Below are positions 23,924 to 34,366 of a DNA stretch of 64,000 bases, in pieces (positions within the stretch are counted from its first letter, which is position 1; each line of letters begins with the position of its first letter). The DNA is from Paracentrotus lividus. Taxonomy: Eukaryota; Echinodermata; Echinoidea; Camarodonta; Echinidae. Where the stretch lies: the NCBI GenBank assembly GCA_940671915.1, contig CALNVZ010000992.1, forward strand, positions 191,841 through 255,840, written 5' to 3'. The notes under the pieces were generated by a model. That model was not told the DNA's origin. It searched no databases and saw only the letters and a list, made by a program, of their open reading frames with translations. The position numbers and the translations under genes were made by a program.

Positions 23924-24180
23924 TCACTGTCCAATTAGTGATGATTCGTCGGGGTCTGACTTGGTTTTGCATCCATCACTGTACCTTGGTTGAGTTTCCG
24001 GTCGAGTCGCAACAATTTTTATTGCATCATGCTTCATCTTAACCTTGACAACCGGAGAGTCGTACGGTGAGGATGAAGGCTCCACTATGCCGAGATCAAT
24101 CTTCTTACGAACTTCATTCTTCTCTTGTTCTCCTAGCATAGGTGGTAAAGGATAAGGTTTGCTCTTGATGGGCTCCTTAT
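23924..24180 (-). pseudogene. pol: Reverse transcriptase N-terminal stub of the Gmr1-like element
   Basis: The frame carries KPYPLPPMLGEQEKNEV and GIVEPSSSPYDSPVV, the characteristic start of a Ty3/gypsy RT. It lies after integrase in element order. The match fades after about 60 residues. The catalytic YxDD box and RNase H do not fit in the ~400 bp left before the polypurine tract, so about 1.3 kb or more of pol is deleted or unassembled. Confidence 0.75.
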
Positions 24181-24489
24181 CCGTCAGCCTAATGTCGTGT
24201 TCCCGAGATTAGTCAATCCTGGTATATCAGTCATTGTCTTTCAAATTCCTGAAGAAGGGTACTTATTTCAGCTTGTGATCTTTGTCGGATGTGGGCTGTA
24301 TGTACATCGTCGATATTCTCCGACTGGGCGAGTGATGAACATGAATTAGGCCCCTACGCACGCTGGCACTCCTCCGACTCATCTTCATCTACATCCTCGT
24401 CGTCCATGGTATCATCGACTACTGATGTACACACCACATCTAAGATGCTAACAAGCTCTTCCCTTCTGTAGAATTCTTGAGGAGATTGG

Positions 24490-25295
24490 CGTGGAAGGTT
24501 TTGGTATTCCATCCATGTCTAGCTTTAGTCCATCTTTCCTATCTCTCAATAACCTTGAATAGCCCCCGCCATTGCATTAACAGCTTAGTGTTGTCGGTTG
24601 GTAGAAGAGGAGGACTTCATCGCCTATCTCAAATTCCTCATCTTTGCCTTCTTGTTGTACTGCTTCGGTATCTCTCCGCAGCCTTGCTAAAATTCTCTTG
24701 GGCTAATTTGCAGGTTGCTTCTAGTCGGTCCTTGAGGTCCAAAGACGTACTGATAGGTATCTTCGTCTCTGCTTCGACTGCATCTCCTGACAAGCTCGTG
24801 TAGAATTGTCAGCGGGCCACGAACTGCTCGGAGCGTACAACAGTTCAAACGGCGAAAATCCGGTACTCTCTTGAATCGATTCCTGTAAGCGAAAGAAAAG
24901 GGTTGATGTAGCGATCCCATCTTTGGGACGTTCCTCGCCATTTTCTTCAACATCGATTTCAGAGTCCCGTTGAATCTCTCCACTAATCCATTACACGTGG
25001 GTGATATGGTGTTGTGGTCATCTGGCGGATTGACAATAGTCTATTTACTCTCTTCATTACATTCGAAATGAACTGTCCGCCATTGTCCGAAAGTATTTCT
25101 CGTGGCACACCAACTCGCGAGTAGATGTCCACTAAGGCTTCTGCTACAGTCTGGTATCTATCCTCCGAAGCGCCACTGCCTCTGGATACCTGGTAGCATA
25201 ATCCATGAAGTCAAGATAAATCTGTTCCCTTTACTGGTAGCAAGGTTCAATGGGTCCAATTAAGTCCATTGCAACCTACGAAACGGTTCGTCAAT
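24490..25295 (-). pseudogene. pol: Integrase catalytic core and C-terminus of the Gmr1-like element
   Basis: Continuing in element order: VAMDLIGPIEPC (first catalytic Asp, about 25260), DNGGQFISN in a shifted frame (second Asp, about 25075) and ERFNGTLKSMLKKM (catalytic Glu region, 24983 downward), so the DDE triad is visible although frames shift several times. Further on, LLPTDNTKLLMQWRG at about 24540-24610 resembles the GPY/F module found at Ty3/gypsy integrase C-termini. Coding is broken by frameshifts and stops. Confidence 0.75.
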
Positions 25296-26330
25296 CAAGA
25301 GGGGTGAACCAAGCGGACTTTACTGACCTTCCCTTTAGCATAGTCCGCTGACATGGTTCACAAGACCTGCAGTGACGAGTCCAATCCGCATGCATTCCCG
25401 ACCAAAAGAACTGCATGAGGATTCTATCCGATGTCTTCTTTACCCCGAGTGTCCTCAAGTATCGACTCGTGGGCTATCTTCATACCTGCTCTCTGTACTT
25501 AGTAGGTACCACTATCTGTGAAATAGGGTCGACTCCGGGTTGTGGTGTCTACGAATTCTCTGTACAGCACTCCTTCTTAGAGAAAACGAGAAGAATTCCT
25601 TTGTCGACTCACCTTCCTTCTCCACTTCTGCACACTGTCTAGCCTTCGACAACGATTTGTCCTCAGCTTGGGCTTGGATCAAGTCTTCGACGTCACAACT
25701 TCATCGAATGGCTTGGTACAACAAGGGGTGGCTTACTGCGTGCTGCTTGCCTCTTCTGTTCCCTTGTTTCCACTGCACTCGCTTGATGACGTTGTGTGTC
25801 CAGTCAGGATCAGGGTCATCTGCTTCCTAACTCCAGGCGCTTGTCCAAGTACTAAGTCTATATTGGGTTCTTCACACACAGGGCCATTATCTCTCCTGTG
25901 TAGTATGGCGTATCAATCTGTAACAAGCAACTTGAAAAGATCTTAGAGTTCTATCAACCAGAACACACAGCTTCTCCTCCTTGCACAGTTGATCTTCACG
26001 CACCAAATCACGTCGCACTATCACCGTGGTACATCCTGTATCTCGTAGCATATCAACCTGTTCACCATTCACGAGGCCCTTACATACTATCAAATCATCT
26101 TGTTCTATTCCACATGCCGCTGCAGAAAGTAGGCAAGATGTCTCCTCCTGCTAACCTAACACCATTCCACTTCTGTAAGCTCCGTTCTATATCCGGTGTT
26201 TTGTAACCGTAAGACACATACCTCCAGCTCGACGTTAGTTGTTCTCCTCTCAGCTGGTTCGCTGACAGGTCCGCTAACCATCATGCTGGCTCTTTTCTCT
26301 GACGCTTCTTCTGGGGGCAGTTCCAAGAAA
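25296..26330 (-). repeat. Second, indel-ridden copy of the protease-integrase segment
   Basis: Collinear with 26374-27415: the same PR (VDMLRDTGCTTVIV) and integrase HHCC region, but with many missing or extra single bases (for example CCCTTTAGCATAG against CCCTTTAGGCATAG, and TACCCCGAG against TACCCCCGAG). Only short frames survive. A real tandem duplication would be expected to decay by substitutions as well. The excess of 1-bp indels suggests an unpolished read or haplotype stitched beside the good copy. Confidence 0.75.
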
Positions 26331-26375
26331 GGTTGTCCTTTTTTGTGTTTGTAGTTTTGTGTTTGTTTGTTTGTG

Positions 26376-27411
26376 TTTCAGAGGGGTTGAACCAAGCGGA
26401 ACTTTACTGACCTTCCCTTTAGGCATAGTCCGCTGACATGGTTCACAAGACCTGCAGTGACGAGTCAAATCCGCATGCATTCCCGACCAAAAGAACTGCA
26501 TGAGGATTCTATCCGATGTCTTCTTTACCCCCGAGTGTCCTCCAAGTATCGACTCGTGGGCTATCTTCATTACCTGCTCTCTGTACTTAGTAGGTACCAC
26601 TATCTGTGAAATAGGGTCGACTCCGGGTTGTGTGTCTACGAATTCTCTGTACAGCACTCCCTTCTTGTAGAGAAAACGAGAAGAATTCCCTTGTCGACTC
26701 ACCTTCCTTTCTCCACTTTCTGCACACTGTCTAGCCTTCGACAACGATTTGTCCTCAGCTTGGGCTTGGATCAAGTCTTCGACAGTCACAACTTCATCGA
26801 ATGGCTTGGGTACAACAAGGGGTGGCTTACTGCGTGCTGCTTGCCTCTTCTGTTCCCTTGTTTCCACTGCACTCGCTTGATGACGTTGTAGTGTCCAGTC
26901 AGGATCAGGGTCATCTGCTTTCCTAACTCCAGGCGCTTGTCCAAGTACTAAGTCGTATATTGGGTTCTTCACACACAGGGCCATTATCTCTCCTGTGTAG
27001 TATGGCGTATCAATCTGTAAGCAAGCAACTTGAAAAGATCTTAGAGTTCTATCAACCAGAACACACAGCTTCTCCTCCTTGCACAGTTGATCTTCACGCA
27101 CCAAATCACGTCGCACTATCACCGTGGTACATCCTGTATCCCGTAGCATATCAACCTGTTCACCATTCACGAGGCCCTTACATACTATCAAATCATCTTG
27201 TTCTATTCCACATGCCGCTGCAGAAAGTAGTGGCAAGATGTCTCCTCCTGCTAACCTAACACCCATTCCATCTTCTGTAAAGCTCCGTTCTATATCCGGT
27301 GTTTTGCTAACCGTAAGACACATACCTCCAGTCTCGACGTTAGTTGTTCTCCTCTCAGCTGGTTCGCTGACAGGTCCGCTAACCATCATGCTGGCTCCTT
27401 TCTCCTGACGC
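26376..27411 (-). pseudogene. pol: Protease and integrase N-terminal part of the Gmr1-like element
   Basis: In frame with the zinc knuckle upstream. An aspartic protease core is visible as GEQVDMLRDTGCTTVIV (catalytic D-T-G) with the second half LVLGQAPG. It is followed directly by a linker and the integrase zinc-binding domain (HESILGGHSG with the two His, then CRSCEPCQR with the Cys pair). No RT lies between protease and integrase. The reading frame then runs into a second, error-rich copy of the same segment (25296-26330) through a ~45-bp AC-rich joint. Confidence 0.8.
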
Positions 27412-28361
27412 TTCTTCTGGGGGCAGTTCCAAGAAAGGTGTCCAACTTTCTTACAAGCGTAGCAGGTCTTCTCTTTCCTTGAGCTTGACTCTGATGTGGT
27501 CTTGCTGCCGAAAGACTGTCTCTCCTGTCCACGACTCTTTGAAGTGCTCCCATCCGATGACTAAGCTCCAGTCGACGGTCTATCTCTCATTCTGCGTAAC
27601 TTTGGGTCATTGTGAGCATCTCGATACTGATCTGCAAGGGTTAAAAGATTCTGCAAATCTCTAGGTTTACGTTCCTGAATGAACATTAACAAATCTTTAG
27701 AAGTTGCATCTAATACCTGCTCTTGCAAAATGAGACTCTTGACACAATCTACAGAATTTTCATACGGGCTAAGTTCTAGCCATCTATCAAAGTATTTTTC
27801 AATCCTAGATGCGAACTGAACATAACTCTCTCCCGATTGGATTTTTGCATTCCTAAACTTCAACCTATAACCTCCCTCGGTTAAATCGTAACCCTTCAAT
27901 AAGGCGGACTTTACTGCACTATAATCCTTAGCCTCAGCTACTGTAAGTCGTGAAATAATCTGTAGTGCTTTCCCTGATAACAAAGCAGACAATGATAAGG
28001 CCCAATCATTAGAGTTCCAACCCACACTAGAGGCATGTCTTTCAAAACGACATAAATAGCTATCAATATCATCCTTCCCATCTTGAAAAGGTGGGATAGG
28101 TGGAATCTTGACCTTGAGAGTGGAAGAATCTGAAGTACTTCCTCTATCTCTCCTCAGCTCCTCTAATCTAATCTGTTGAGCAACTAACTCTAACTCTTGC
28201 TTCGTAGCTTCCGACTCACGCCTGCTTGCTTCAGCTGCAGAAGCTCTAGCTTCAGCCCTCTCATCTCTTGCTTCTTTCACACAGTCATCTACATACACTT
28301 TAAGATCATTCCCACTTAAGCCAAAAGACTTTCCCTGTTCTATGAATGTATCCCTATCCAT
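27412..28361 (-). pseudogene. gag: gag of the Gmr1-like element, interrupted by one TAG
   Basis: From the ATG at 28361 (MDRDTFIEQGKSFGLSG) the frame runs through a charged coiled-coil-like segment rich in E, A and R (about residues 25-75), then KIPPIPPFQDGKDDIDSYL and a helical SCAN/capsid-like region (FRNAKIQSGESYVQFASRIE). That is the usual gag layout of this group. The frame could begin earlier at 28502, but the shorter start matches related gags. A TAG at 27563-27561 stops it. The same frame then continues to a CCHC zinc knuckle (CYACKKVGHLSWNC, about 27426-27468). So a single stop codon, not a frameshift, separates capsid from nucleocapsid. It could be a mutation, a base error or (less likely) a readthrough site. 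Confidence 0.75.
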
Positions 28362-28593
28362 ACTAACAGTTGCAGCGCACTCACCAACCAATTGAAACGG
28401 TGTTTCAGGAATCACGGGCACCGGCCTTAGATGAACACTCCTCTTCACCTCCAGTAACCCGACAATGCAATGTTCCACTGTAAAGGGAAGATGAAAATAC
28501 AAACAGTTAATTCAGTTAAAACTTCAGTTTGCAATTCCTACATTCCATACCAACTTTTATACAATATTAACTGATCCTATCAATAGAGAAAGA

Positions 28594-28613
28594 GAGTCCC
28601 TTCGTGGTCGCCA
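28594..28613 (-). other. Primer binding site, tRNA-Arg-like
   Basis: Three bases inside the 5' LTR edge, the plus strand reads GAGTCCCTTCGTGGTCGCCA, that is, a tRNA 3' end with its CCA. The element RNA carries the complement and would pair with it. From memory this equals the T-arm/acceptor 3' end of animal tRNA-Arg (UCG/CCG family, 5' acceptor GACCACG/GACCGCG). Placement and the CCA make it a convincing primer site. The tRNA identity is less certain. Confidence 0.75.
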
Positions 28614-28616
28614 ATT

Positions 28617-30609
28617 TGTCAGAATCATTTGCACTGCATTTGCAAAGTCTGGCGATAAGAACAAGTTCTGTCTGTATAATTATAGTTGGTTAGGAATTCA
28701 CACAAATAAAACAAATATCTCGTTCATTTCATATGAAGTTTAAAGCTTACAAGCATGCTTTATTCATGAACTATTGATCATTTGCTTCAAACCACAATTG
28801 GTTCCCAGGACTTACATTATGTCCTCATAATTATATTGTAAACAATAAATTGGCATAATGTATATTCCATAAATAAAAGAGATTTACCACAATATTACTA
28901 TGATGCTAATATTGAGAAGATATTCCTAGGTAAATGTTTAGACCACGATATATTCAACCATGATGTTTCAAAACAAGAACTCAAGAAATATTAACTCAGA
29001 TTTCAAGAACTTCCGTTTATAGTTTAATCAATAAAGGTATACCTTAAACAATGATATTTCTATACGTGAACTCAAGAAATATTAACCCAGATTTCAAGAA
29101 CTTCCGTTTATAGATTAATCAACAAGCTACAAGGTACCTTTCCGCGGATTTAAATTATTGTTCTGTTAAAGTCTCAAAATAAACTGTTGAATAGATAAAC
29201 GATACTCATCACGCGACGCGACTGATTTCTGTTCATTTAACCGCACGCTATCTGTCTCGATCTGTCCTATCGAAAACCTACGATAGATGCCCATGGATCT
29301 CAGAAGTAGCAGTCGAACGCCTGTAGTTGAAGTCAGCTGATCTCCCATCGACGAAAGCGTTAACCCATACTTAGGTCAGGAGTCGATCAGTGGTTGAAGT
29401 CAACGATGTTGAGCCGTCTACGAAAACCTCCGCAGGTGCGGATCCAGAATATAAGTGAACTGGAAATTGTTGAAACACAGCTGAAAGCTGAACGCTGAAA
29501 TATAGCTGAAACTGAAACCGAAACCCCAGTTCAACTGTAACTGCTGTTGAAATAATGCATCCAATTCAAAGGTCATATCATACATGAACATGCTTATTCT
29601 ATATGATTATATTCATAAAACTATACACACTTGGATGCTTTCATGTATCATTAAAGATTATCTTCAGTATTAAATTCACCTAAATACTCCATCAAAATAT
29701 CACTGCATTTTGTACAGGGTTATATAATATTAAACATCAATGCACTAAAGCTTTCAAAATACACCCTCTTCTAGAAGTACAAAATATCAAGAATCATCTA
29801 TAATTCCATTTCTTCTTTTAGTAAATAAATGCATAATAATATGGTAAAGAGCTCGATAATAATTTCCTTTCCATTTTATCAAAGGAAACCATAAATTACT
29901 GCTTCTTTAAGCCTCACAATATTTGCTCTATGATACCAACTCACAATATCTCTTTTAACAAAAGAATCATAAACTTTACTATCCTGCCATCTTTGCTGTG
30001 GAAGGACATCAAAATGTATAATTGACACAAATATATAATAATCCAAATAATTAATTCCAATGCTTTGCTGATAAATAATTCAAACATAATGATTTCTTAT
30101 AATATCATTAATCTATATCACAACGTGTGGCTGTGTAATATGTGTGCCATGCCCTAATTTATGACAATTACCTAAACAAGAAAACATAGATAAGGATAAG
30201 GAAAATTGTACAAAATTATCACTTACAGGTTTCACAAATCATAGTGGGAGCTGTAGAGGAGTCTTCATCTGGCCTGCATGCCTGGATTCCATGATGGCAC
30301 CAAAAAGTTAAACAAGGCTGCGCATCCTACATGCATGACATGGCTTCCTCTCAGACACTTCAGCACAACCTTCTCTCATCAAGGCTAAATGTCTTCTCCA
30401 ACCCTTCTCACTCTTACAGCACACACTTAATATAGGGCATGTACTGTGCTATGCATGAGGTATGCCTATTAGCACCACACCCATACCGCTCCTATACAAC
30501 TTGTTCACTCTACCCAAAGAGCCTATTGTCCTCTAAGTACCACTATCAACATGATCAAAGTTTTACTAGTCTTTTCCCCCTAGTCTAAAATATCAGTCAC
30601 TTTGTGACA
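28617..30609 (-). repeat. 5' LTR of the Gmr1-like element
   Basis: In element orientation it begins TGTCACAAAGTGAC and ends GATTCTGACA, with TGTCA...TGACA inverted tips. It is about 1.99 kb, long for this group. It matches 21490-23531 nearly base for base over its first ~1.4 kb (plus-strand order), with extra single-base differences towards the far end. It should hold the promoter, but no TATA box was assigned with confidence. A 60-codon minus-strand frame (29166-29348) is preserved in both LTRs simply because they are duplicates. Confidence 0.88.
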
Positions 30610-30840
30610 GTCCAGACACTCAACAAAATTGAAGCCATATCATCCTCGACATTTGTTTCTAAAAAACTATAACCTTTTCAACTAGTTTATAAAAATGGAT
30701 TTTTCGGACACCTAATAAATCTTACTGGGCAAACATGTATCGGGTATAGCCCACGAAATCGACAGCCCACGAGACCGAAAATATGTTATAAATAGGCTAA
30801 CGAGATTGACTTTAAACGAAAAAGGCACACAAGACATTAA

Positions 30841-31082
30841 CTCTTTACCTGCCACATTAATTTCAAGCAGAAAAAAAGAAGACTTTTCTCTTTAATTACT
30901 AAAAAATAATATAACAACATTTGCTTAGTATGAATTACGATAAATTATGCTGCAGACCTGATCCTAGCATTATCAGTGATTTTCAAATCTTTTTGCCCAG
31001 CCATTACAGAGAAAATGAATTATTACCATTGTATAGTTAATAATTACAATTGTGACTATAGTCGAATTTTGCAGGCAAAGAG
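30841..31082. mobile_element. TTAA-flanked MITE, ~240 bp (copy 1)
   Basis: TTAA at 30837-30840 and 31083-31086. The ends CTCTTTACCTGC and GCAGGCAAAGAG are inverted repeats. The interior includes GACTATAGTCGAATTTTGCAGG near the right end. A second copy in the opposite orientation begins at 63789 and runs off the window. It is noncoding and non-autonomous, of piggyBac or Kolobok type by target site. Confidence 0.75.
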
Positions 31083-31763
31083 TTAACTAATATAGGTCCA
31101 CAAGTCTGACATCATATAAATATGACCCATGATCAAGTCATAAAATTTGTACAATTTGGGCCCATGATACCAACAGTACACTGATAGAGCACAAGAGACC
31201 GACAGTACAGAAACTGAGCTTTCTAAAACAAGCCCACAAGGACGACATGATGAACAGTGCCAGCTTGTGAAGTATTTATACAGGGTGACTAAGAATTGTT
31301 AGGTAGCAGGGGGTGGGGGGGGGGGACCGTCTTTGAGCCCCTGTATCTCAAAGAGATGACTGCATATTATATATACAAGCAAATACTTTCAATTTGTTAG
31401 CCCTAAATTTATTTTTCCAAAACATGATTTTAATTTTATGTTATTATCTTTATTTTCCATCAATCACATAATTTATTACTTAATTGTTTTATCTTTGTTT
31501 TGTTTTTCCTTTCTTTGTTAACAAATTTTATTGCCTATTCGTCTTTGAAGCAAAATTGTTTTACTAAATTGCAGTCATAGAAGAAGAAAATATAATAATA
31601 TCTAATCTTTTTGAATAAATTGAGAAAACTCAATTATTGACTTTCCAGTTGGCAGTGATGGATTCTTTCAATGTATGTACTTTAAAAAACATCAATTGAC
31701 TTAACAAACAATAGTGTTTATGTTAAATTAACTTTATTATTATCATATTTCGTTTGAATGCAG

Positions 31764-31899
31764 GTCTGACCAGGGAGATACTTTGAGTGATACGTCAGGT
31801 GACATCACATATATGGAGGCGGAGCCAGACAGTGACGTGGAGCAGGACTTGGATCAGATGTTAGGAACATGGCCTGGGGAACTCAAAACAATGACAAAG
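31764..31899 (+). CDS. Exon of an MRL-family (RIAM/lamellipodin/MIG-10) adaptor gene
   Basis: The 136-bp exon is bounded by a 3' splice site (gaatgcag) and a 5' splice site (AAG|GTTAGT). It is open in one frame (one base plus 45 codons, exit phase 0). It encodes an acidic segment (TSGDITYMEAEPDSDVEQ) followed by DLDQMLGTWPGELKTMTK. The latter resembles the talin-binding helix near the N-terminus of lamellipodin and RIAM (pattern D-L/I-D-x-M-x3-x-x-GEL/M-x-x-LT). These Ras-family/PIP-binding adaptors recruit talin and Ena/VASP proteins at the cell edge. No RA or PH exon is seen in the window. A foldback transposon sits ~70 bp downstream in the intron. Confidence 0.6.
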
Positions 31900-31970
31900 G
31901 TTAGTAGAAACATGAACTTTCATTTTAGTTACAATATTCAGGGCTGTGGAGCGTGTTTGAAAGGCTACAG

Positions 31971-33312
31971 CCCGATAGTCCGCGGGTCCGATAGTCCGCG
32001 GGTCCTATAGTCCGCGGGTCCGATAGTCCGCGGGTCCGATAGTCCGCGGGTCCGATAATCCGCGGGTCCTATAGTCCGCGGGTCCGTTAGTCCGCGGGTT
32101 CAATAGTCCACTGGGGGGGGGGGGGATGATGTTTGTTACTCTATAGGTTCGTTATTCCGAAAAAATAGAATGAGGTTCGTTGTCCCGAAAATGGAAAAAA
32201 GTTCGTTACTCAGAAAATAGAAAAGGTCCGTTGGTCCGAAAATAGAAAAAGGTTCATTATTCCGAAAAAAAGATAAGGTTCGTTACTCCGAAATTTTGTT
32301 ATATTCCAAAATAGAAAAGGTTCGTTATTCCGAAACAAGATAAGGTTCGTTATTCGGAAATTTTGTTATATCCAAAAATAGAAAAGGTTCGTTATACCGA
32401 AAATAGAAAAAGGTTCGTTACTCCAAAAATGGAAAAAGGTTCGTCTCTCCGAATTTTTGTTATATCTAAAAATACAAAAAGGTTCATTATTCCTAAAATA
32501 GAACAGGTTTGTTAATCCGAAGGCTCATTATTCCCAAAATGCAATAAAGTTCATTATTCGTTAATGATTTGAAAGCAAGGCAAGTTATGCACTCGGCCCC
32601 CCAAAAAAGAGAAAATTGTTGACATTATATGATCACTTTGATATATTCTATATTTGCTTTTCAATTTTATAATAATCTCAATGTACGTGTGAAAAAAAAA
32701 AAAAAAAACATGCGAGAGCAAGAAAAGGAGGGCCATAAATTGAAATTCTCTTTTCCTCCTCTTTATAAATTCGAGTTAAACTTTTGAAAAATAGCGAAAA
32801 TTAGGAATAACGAACCTTTTCTATTTTTGTAATAAAGAAAATTCGGAATAACGCACACTTGCTATTTTTGGACTAACGAACCTTTTTATATTTTCGGAAT
32901 AAAGAAAATTCGGAATAACAAACATTTTCTAGTCTTGGACTAACGATTTGGAAAAACGAACCTCATTCTATTTTCGGAATAATGAACCTTTTTCTATTTT
33001 CGGAATAACAGACCTTTTTCTATTATCAGAATAACGAAATTGTTTTATTTTTGGATATAACAAAATTTCGGAATAATGAACCTTTTCTTTTTTCGGACTA
33101 TCGAACCTTTTCCTATTTTCGGAATAGCGAACCTCTTCTTTTTTCGGACTAATGAACCTTTTCTATTTTCGGACTAACGAACCTCGTTCTATTTTTCGGA
33201 ATAACGATCCTTCAGAGTGACAGACATCACCCCCCGCCGGCTATCGGACCCGCGGACTAACGGACCCGCGGACTATAGGACCCGCGAACTATAGGACCCG
33301 CGGACTATCGGG
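31971..33312. mobile_element. Giant foldback made of short tandem repeats
   Basis: The outer ends CCCGATAGTCCGCGGGTCC and its reverse complement are perfect inverted repeats. The left arm then repeats a ~16-bp unit (TCCGATAGTCCGCGGG) about eight times and a ~26-bp unit (GGTTCGTTATTCCGAAAATAG) about 15 times to 32540. The right arm (32790-33310) has the same units inverted. The 250-bp centre (32541-32790) is AT-rich. The architecture resembles foldback (FB-type) elements, whose arms are internally repetitive. No transposase is present. Confidence 0.75.
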
Positions 33313-34129
33313 ATGACCCCGTTTGAAATAGGAGAGGGAGGGGGTTCTGAACGGGCTAAAAGATTACAAATCTATTTTTGTACATATACATTACATGTTT
33401 GCTGAAAAAAATCGGGGCTGCAGTCCCCCCTTGCCCCCGTGTCTCTTCCAAAGTTTAGTGTTATCTCATTTCATTGAAATGATTATGACAACATCCATTT
33501 TTGCCTCTTCTCACACCTTGACATCATTTTCCTGAAAGTTGTGACTTGGATTCAAACCTCTGTCCCATTCTTATCAGCATTTGGGCCTTTTTAGAAAAAG
33601 TAACGGAAATCATGTCAGCCCACATAGTGATGCGGATTGGACAGAGGTTAGTATTCCTGTAACGTCTTTTGGATGGTGTCATGACAGAATTGTCCCATAC
33701 GTTAATTATGAGTCGCTGGACATTACTTGTTTTGGGGCTACAGGGCCTACTAATTTTAAATGTAAGAATAATGTAAGAATTTTACCCCACACATGCATGG
33801 TATATACATGCAGGCTTTGGGGTTTAGTAAAATGTCTACATTTTGTAAATTAGGTTACTGAGTTATACTTAATAACTTGTAATCTATTTCACAGGGCACT
33901 GGTCTAGTGACATAACTTTATAAGAGACTACCACTGACCAGGATCATACCAGATGAAAATACATCTTATGGTAACACACAGTATCTAGAGAAGCATCACA
34001 CAGGCATCTTCTTCATGTCCTTGTCAAGTAGGTAGGCCTAAGGGTTTGAAAAGGTGATCATTAATAATACACATACTGGATACATGTATTCTTGAATCTG
34101 CAGCAAAGTCTTCCTGGAGTCATTAGGTT

Positions 34130-34364
34130 TTTTTGGTTGTATGTCCGTCTGTCTGTCCTACGTACTTTGTTCTCACGATAATGTGAGAACCGTTTGACAA
34201 TCATCTTCATACTTGGTACATGTGTGCATGCTGTGTTGACAATGATCTGATTAGATGTTGGGTCACAAGGTCAAAGTTCACATAGGTTAATTGATAGGTA
34301 AAAATAGCTTGTTTCATGATAACTCACAAAGTGTATGACTTATCATCTTTTTCTGTGGTACATA
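34130..34364 (+). repeat. Broken copy of the ~145-bp AGGTCA-containing repeat
   Basis: GTCCGTCTGTCTGTCC, TTCTCACGATAA, ATCTTCATACTTGGTACATGTGTGCAT and GATCTGATTAGATG match the array at 13.4-14.1 kb. The copy is interrupted at 34365 by the next element, and pieces resume after 35355 (TGATCATTAGTCACG near 35470). Confidence 0.7.
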
Positions 34365-34366
34365 TA

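Larger units (their letters stand above)
21490..30609 (-). mobile_element. Gmr1-like Ty3/gypsy LTR retrotransposon, complete boundaries
   Basis: A ~2 kb direct repeat (LTRs) flanks internal sequence, and the 5-bp GTCCA occurs immediately outside both ends (21485-21489 and 30610-30614). The element reads on the minus strand: 5' LTR, tRNA-Arg-like primer site, gag with CCHC knuckle, protease, integrase (HHCC, DDE core, C-terminal GPY/F-like segment), only then an RT start, polypurine tract and 3' LTR. Integrase ahead of RT is the Ty1/copia-like order known for the Gmr1 group of deuterostome Ty3/gypsy elements. RT is nearly absent, RNase H is not seen, a ~1.05 kb segment is duplicated, and frameshifts abound. 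It cannot be autonomous. Confidence 0.85.

Noticed and set aside
22039..29348. 60-codon frame present in both LTRs of the Gmr1-like element (22039-22221 and 29166-29348)
   Set aside because: LTRs are copies of each other, so preservation is automatic. There is no known motif and no evidence of translation.
31971..33312. CRISPR-like array of short repeats
   Set aside because: Units are contiguous tandem repeats without unique spacers, arranged as mirrored arms. The genome is eukaryotic.
33593..33649. Possible further exon of the MRL gene (acceptor cctttttag, donor GAG|GTTAGT)
   Set aside because: The upstream exon exits in phase 0, and this segment then reads AAA AAG TAA (stop). The other frames show no family resemblance.
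33892..34030. Possible exon after the acceptor tatttcacag
   Set aside because: All three frames stop within a few codons.
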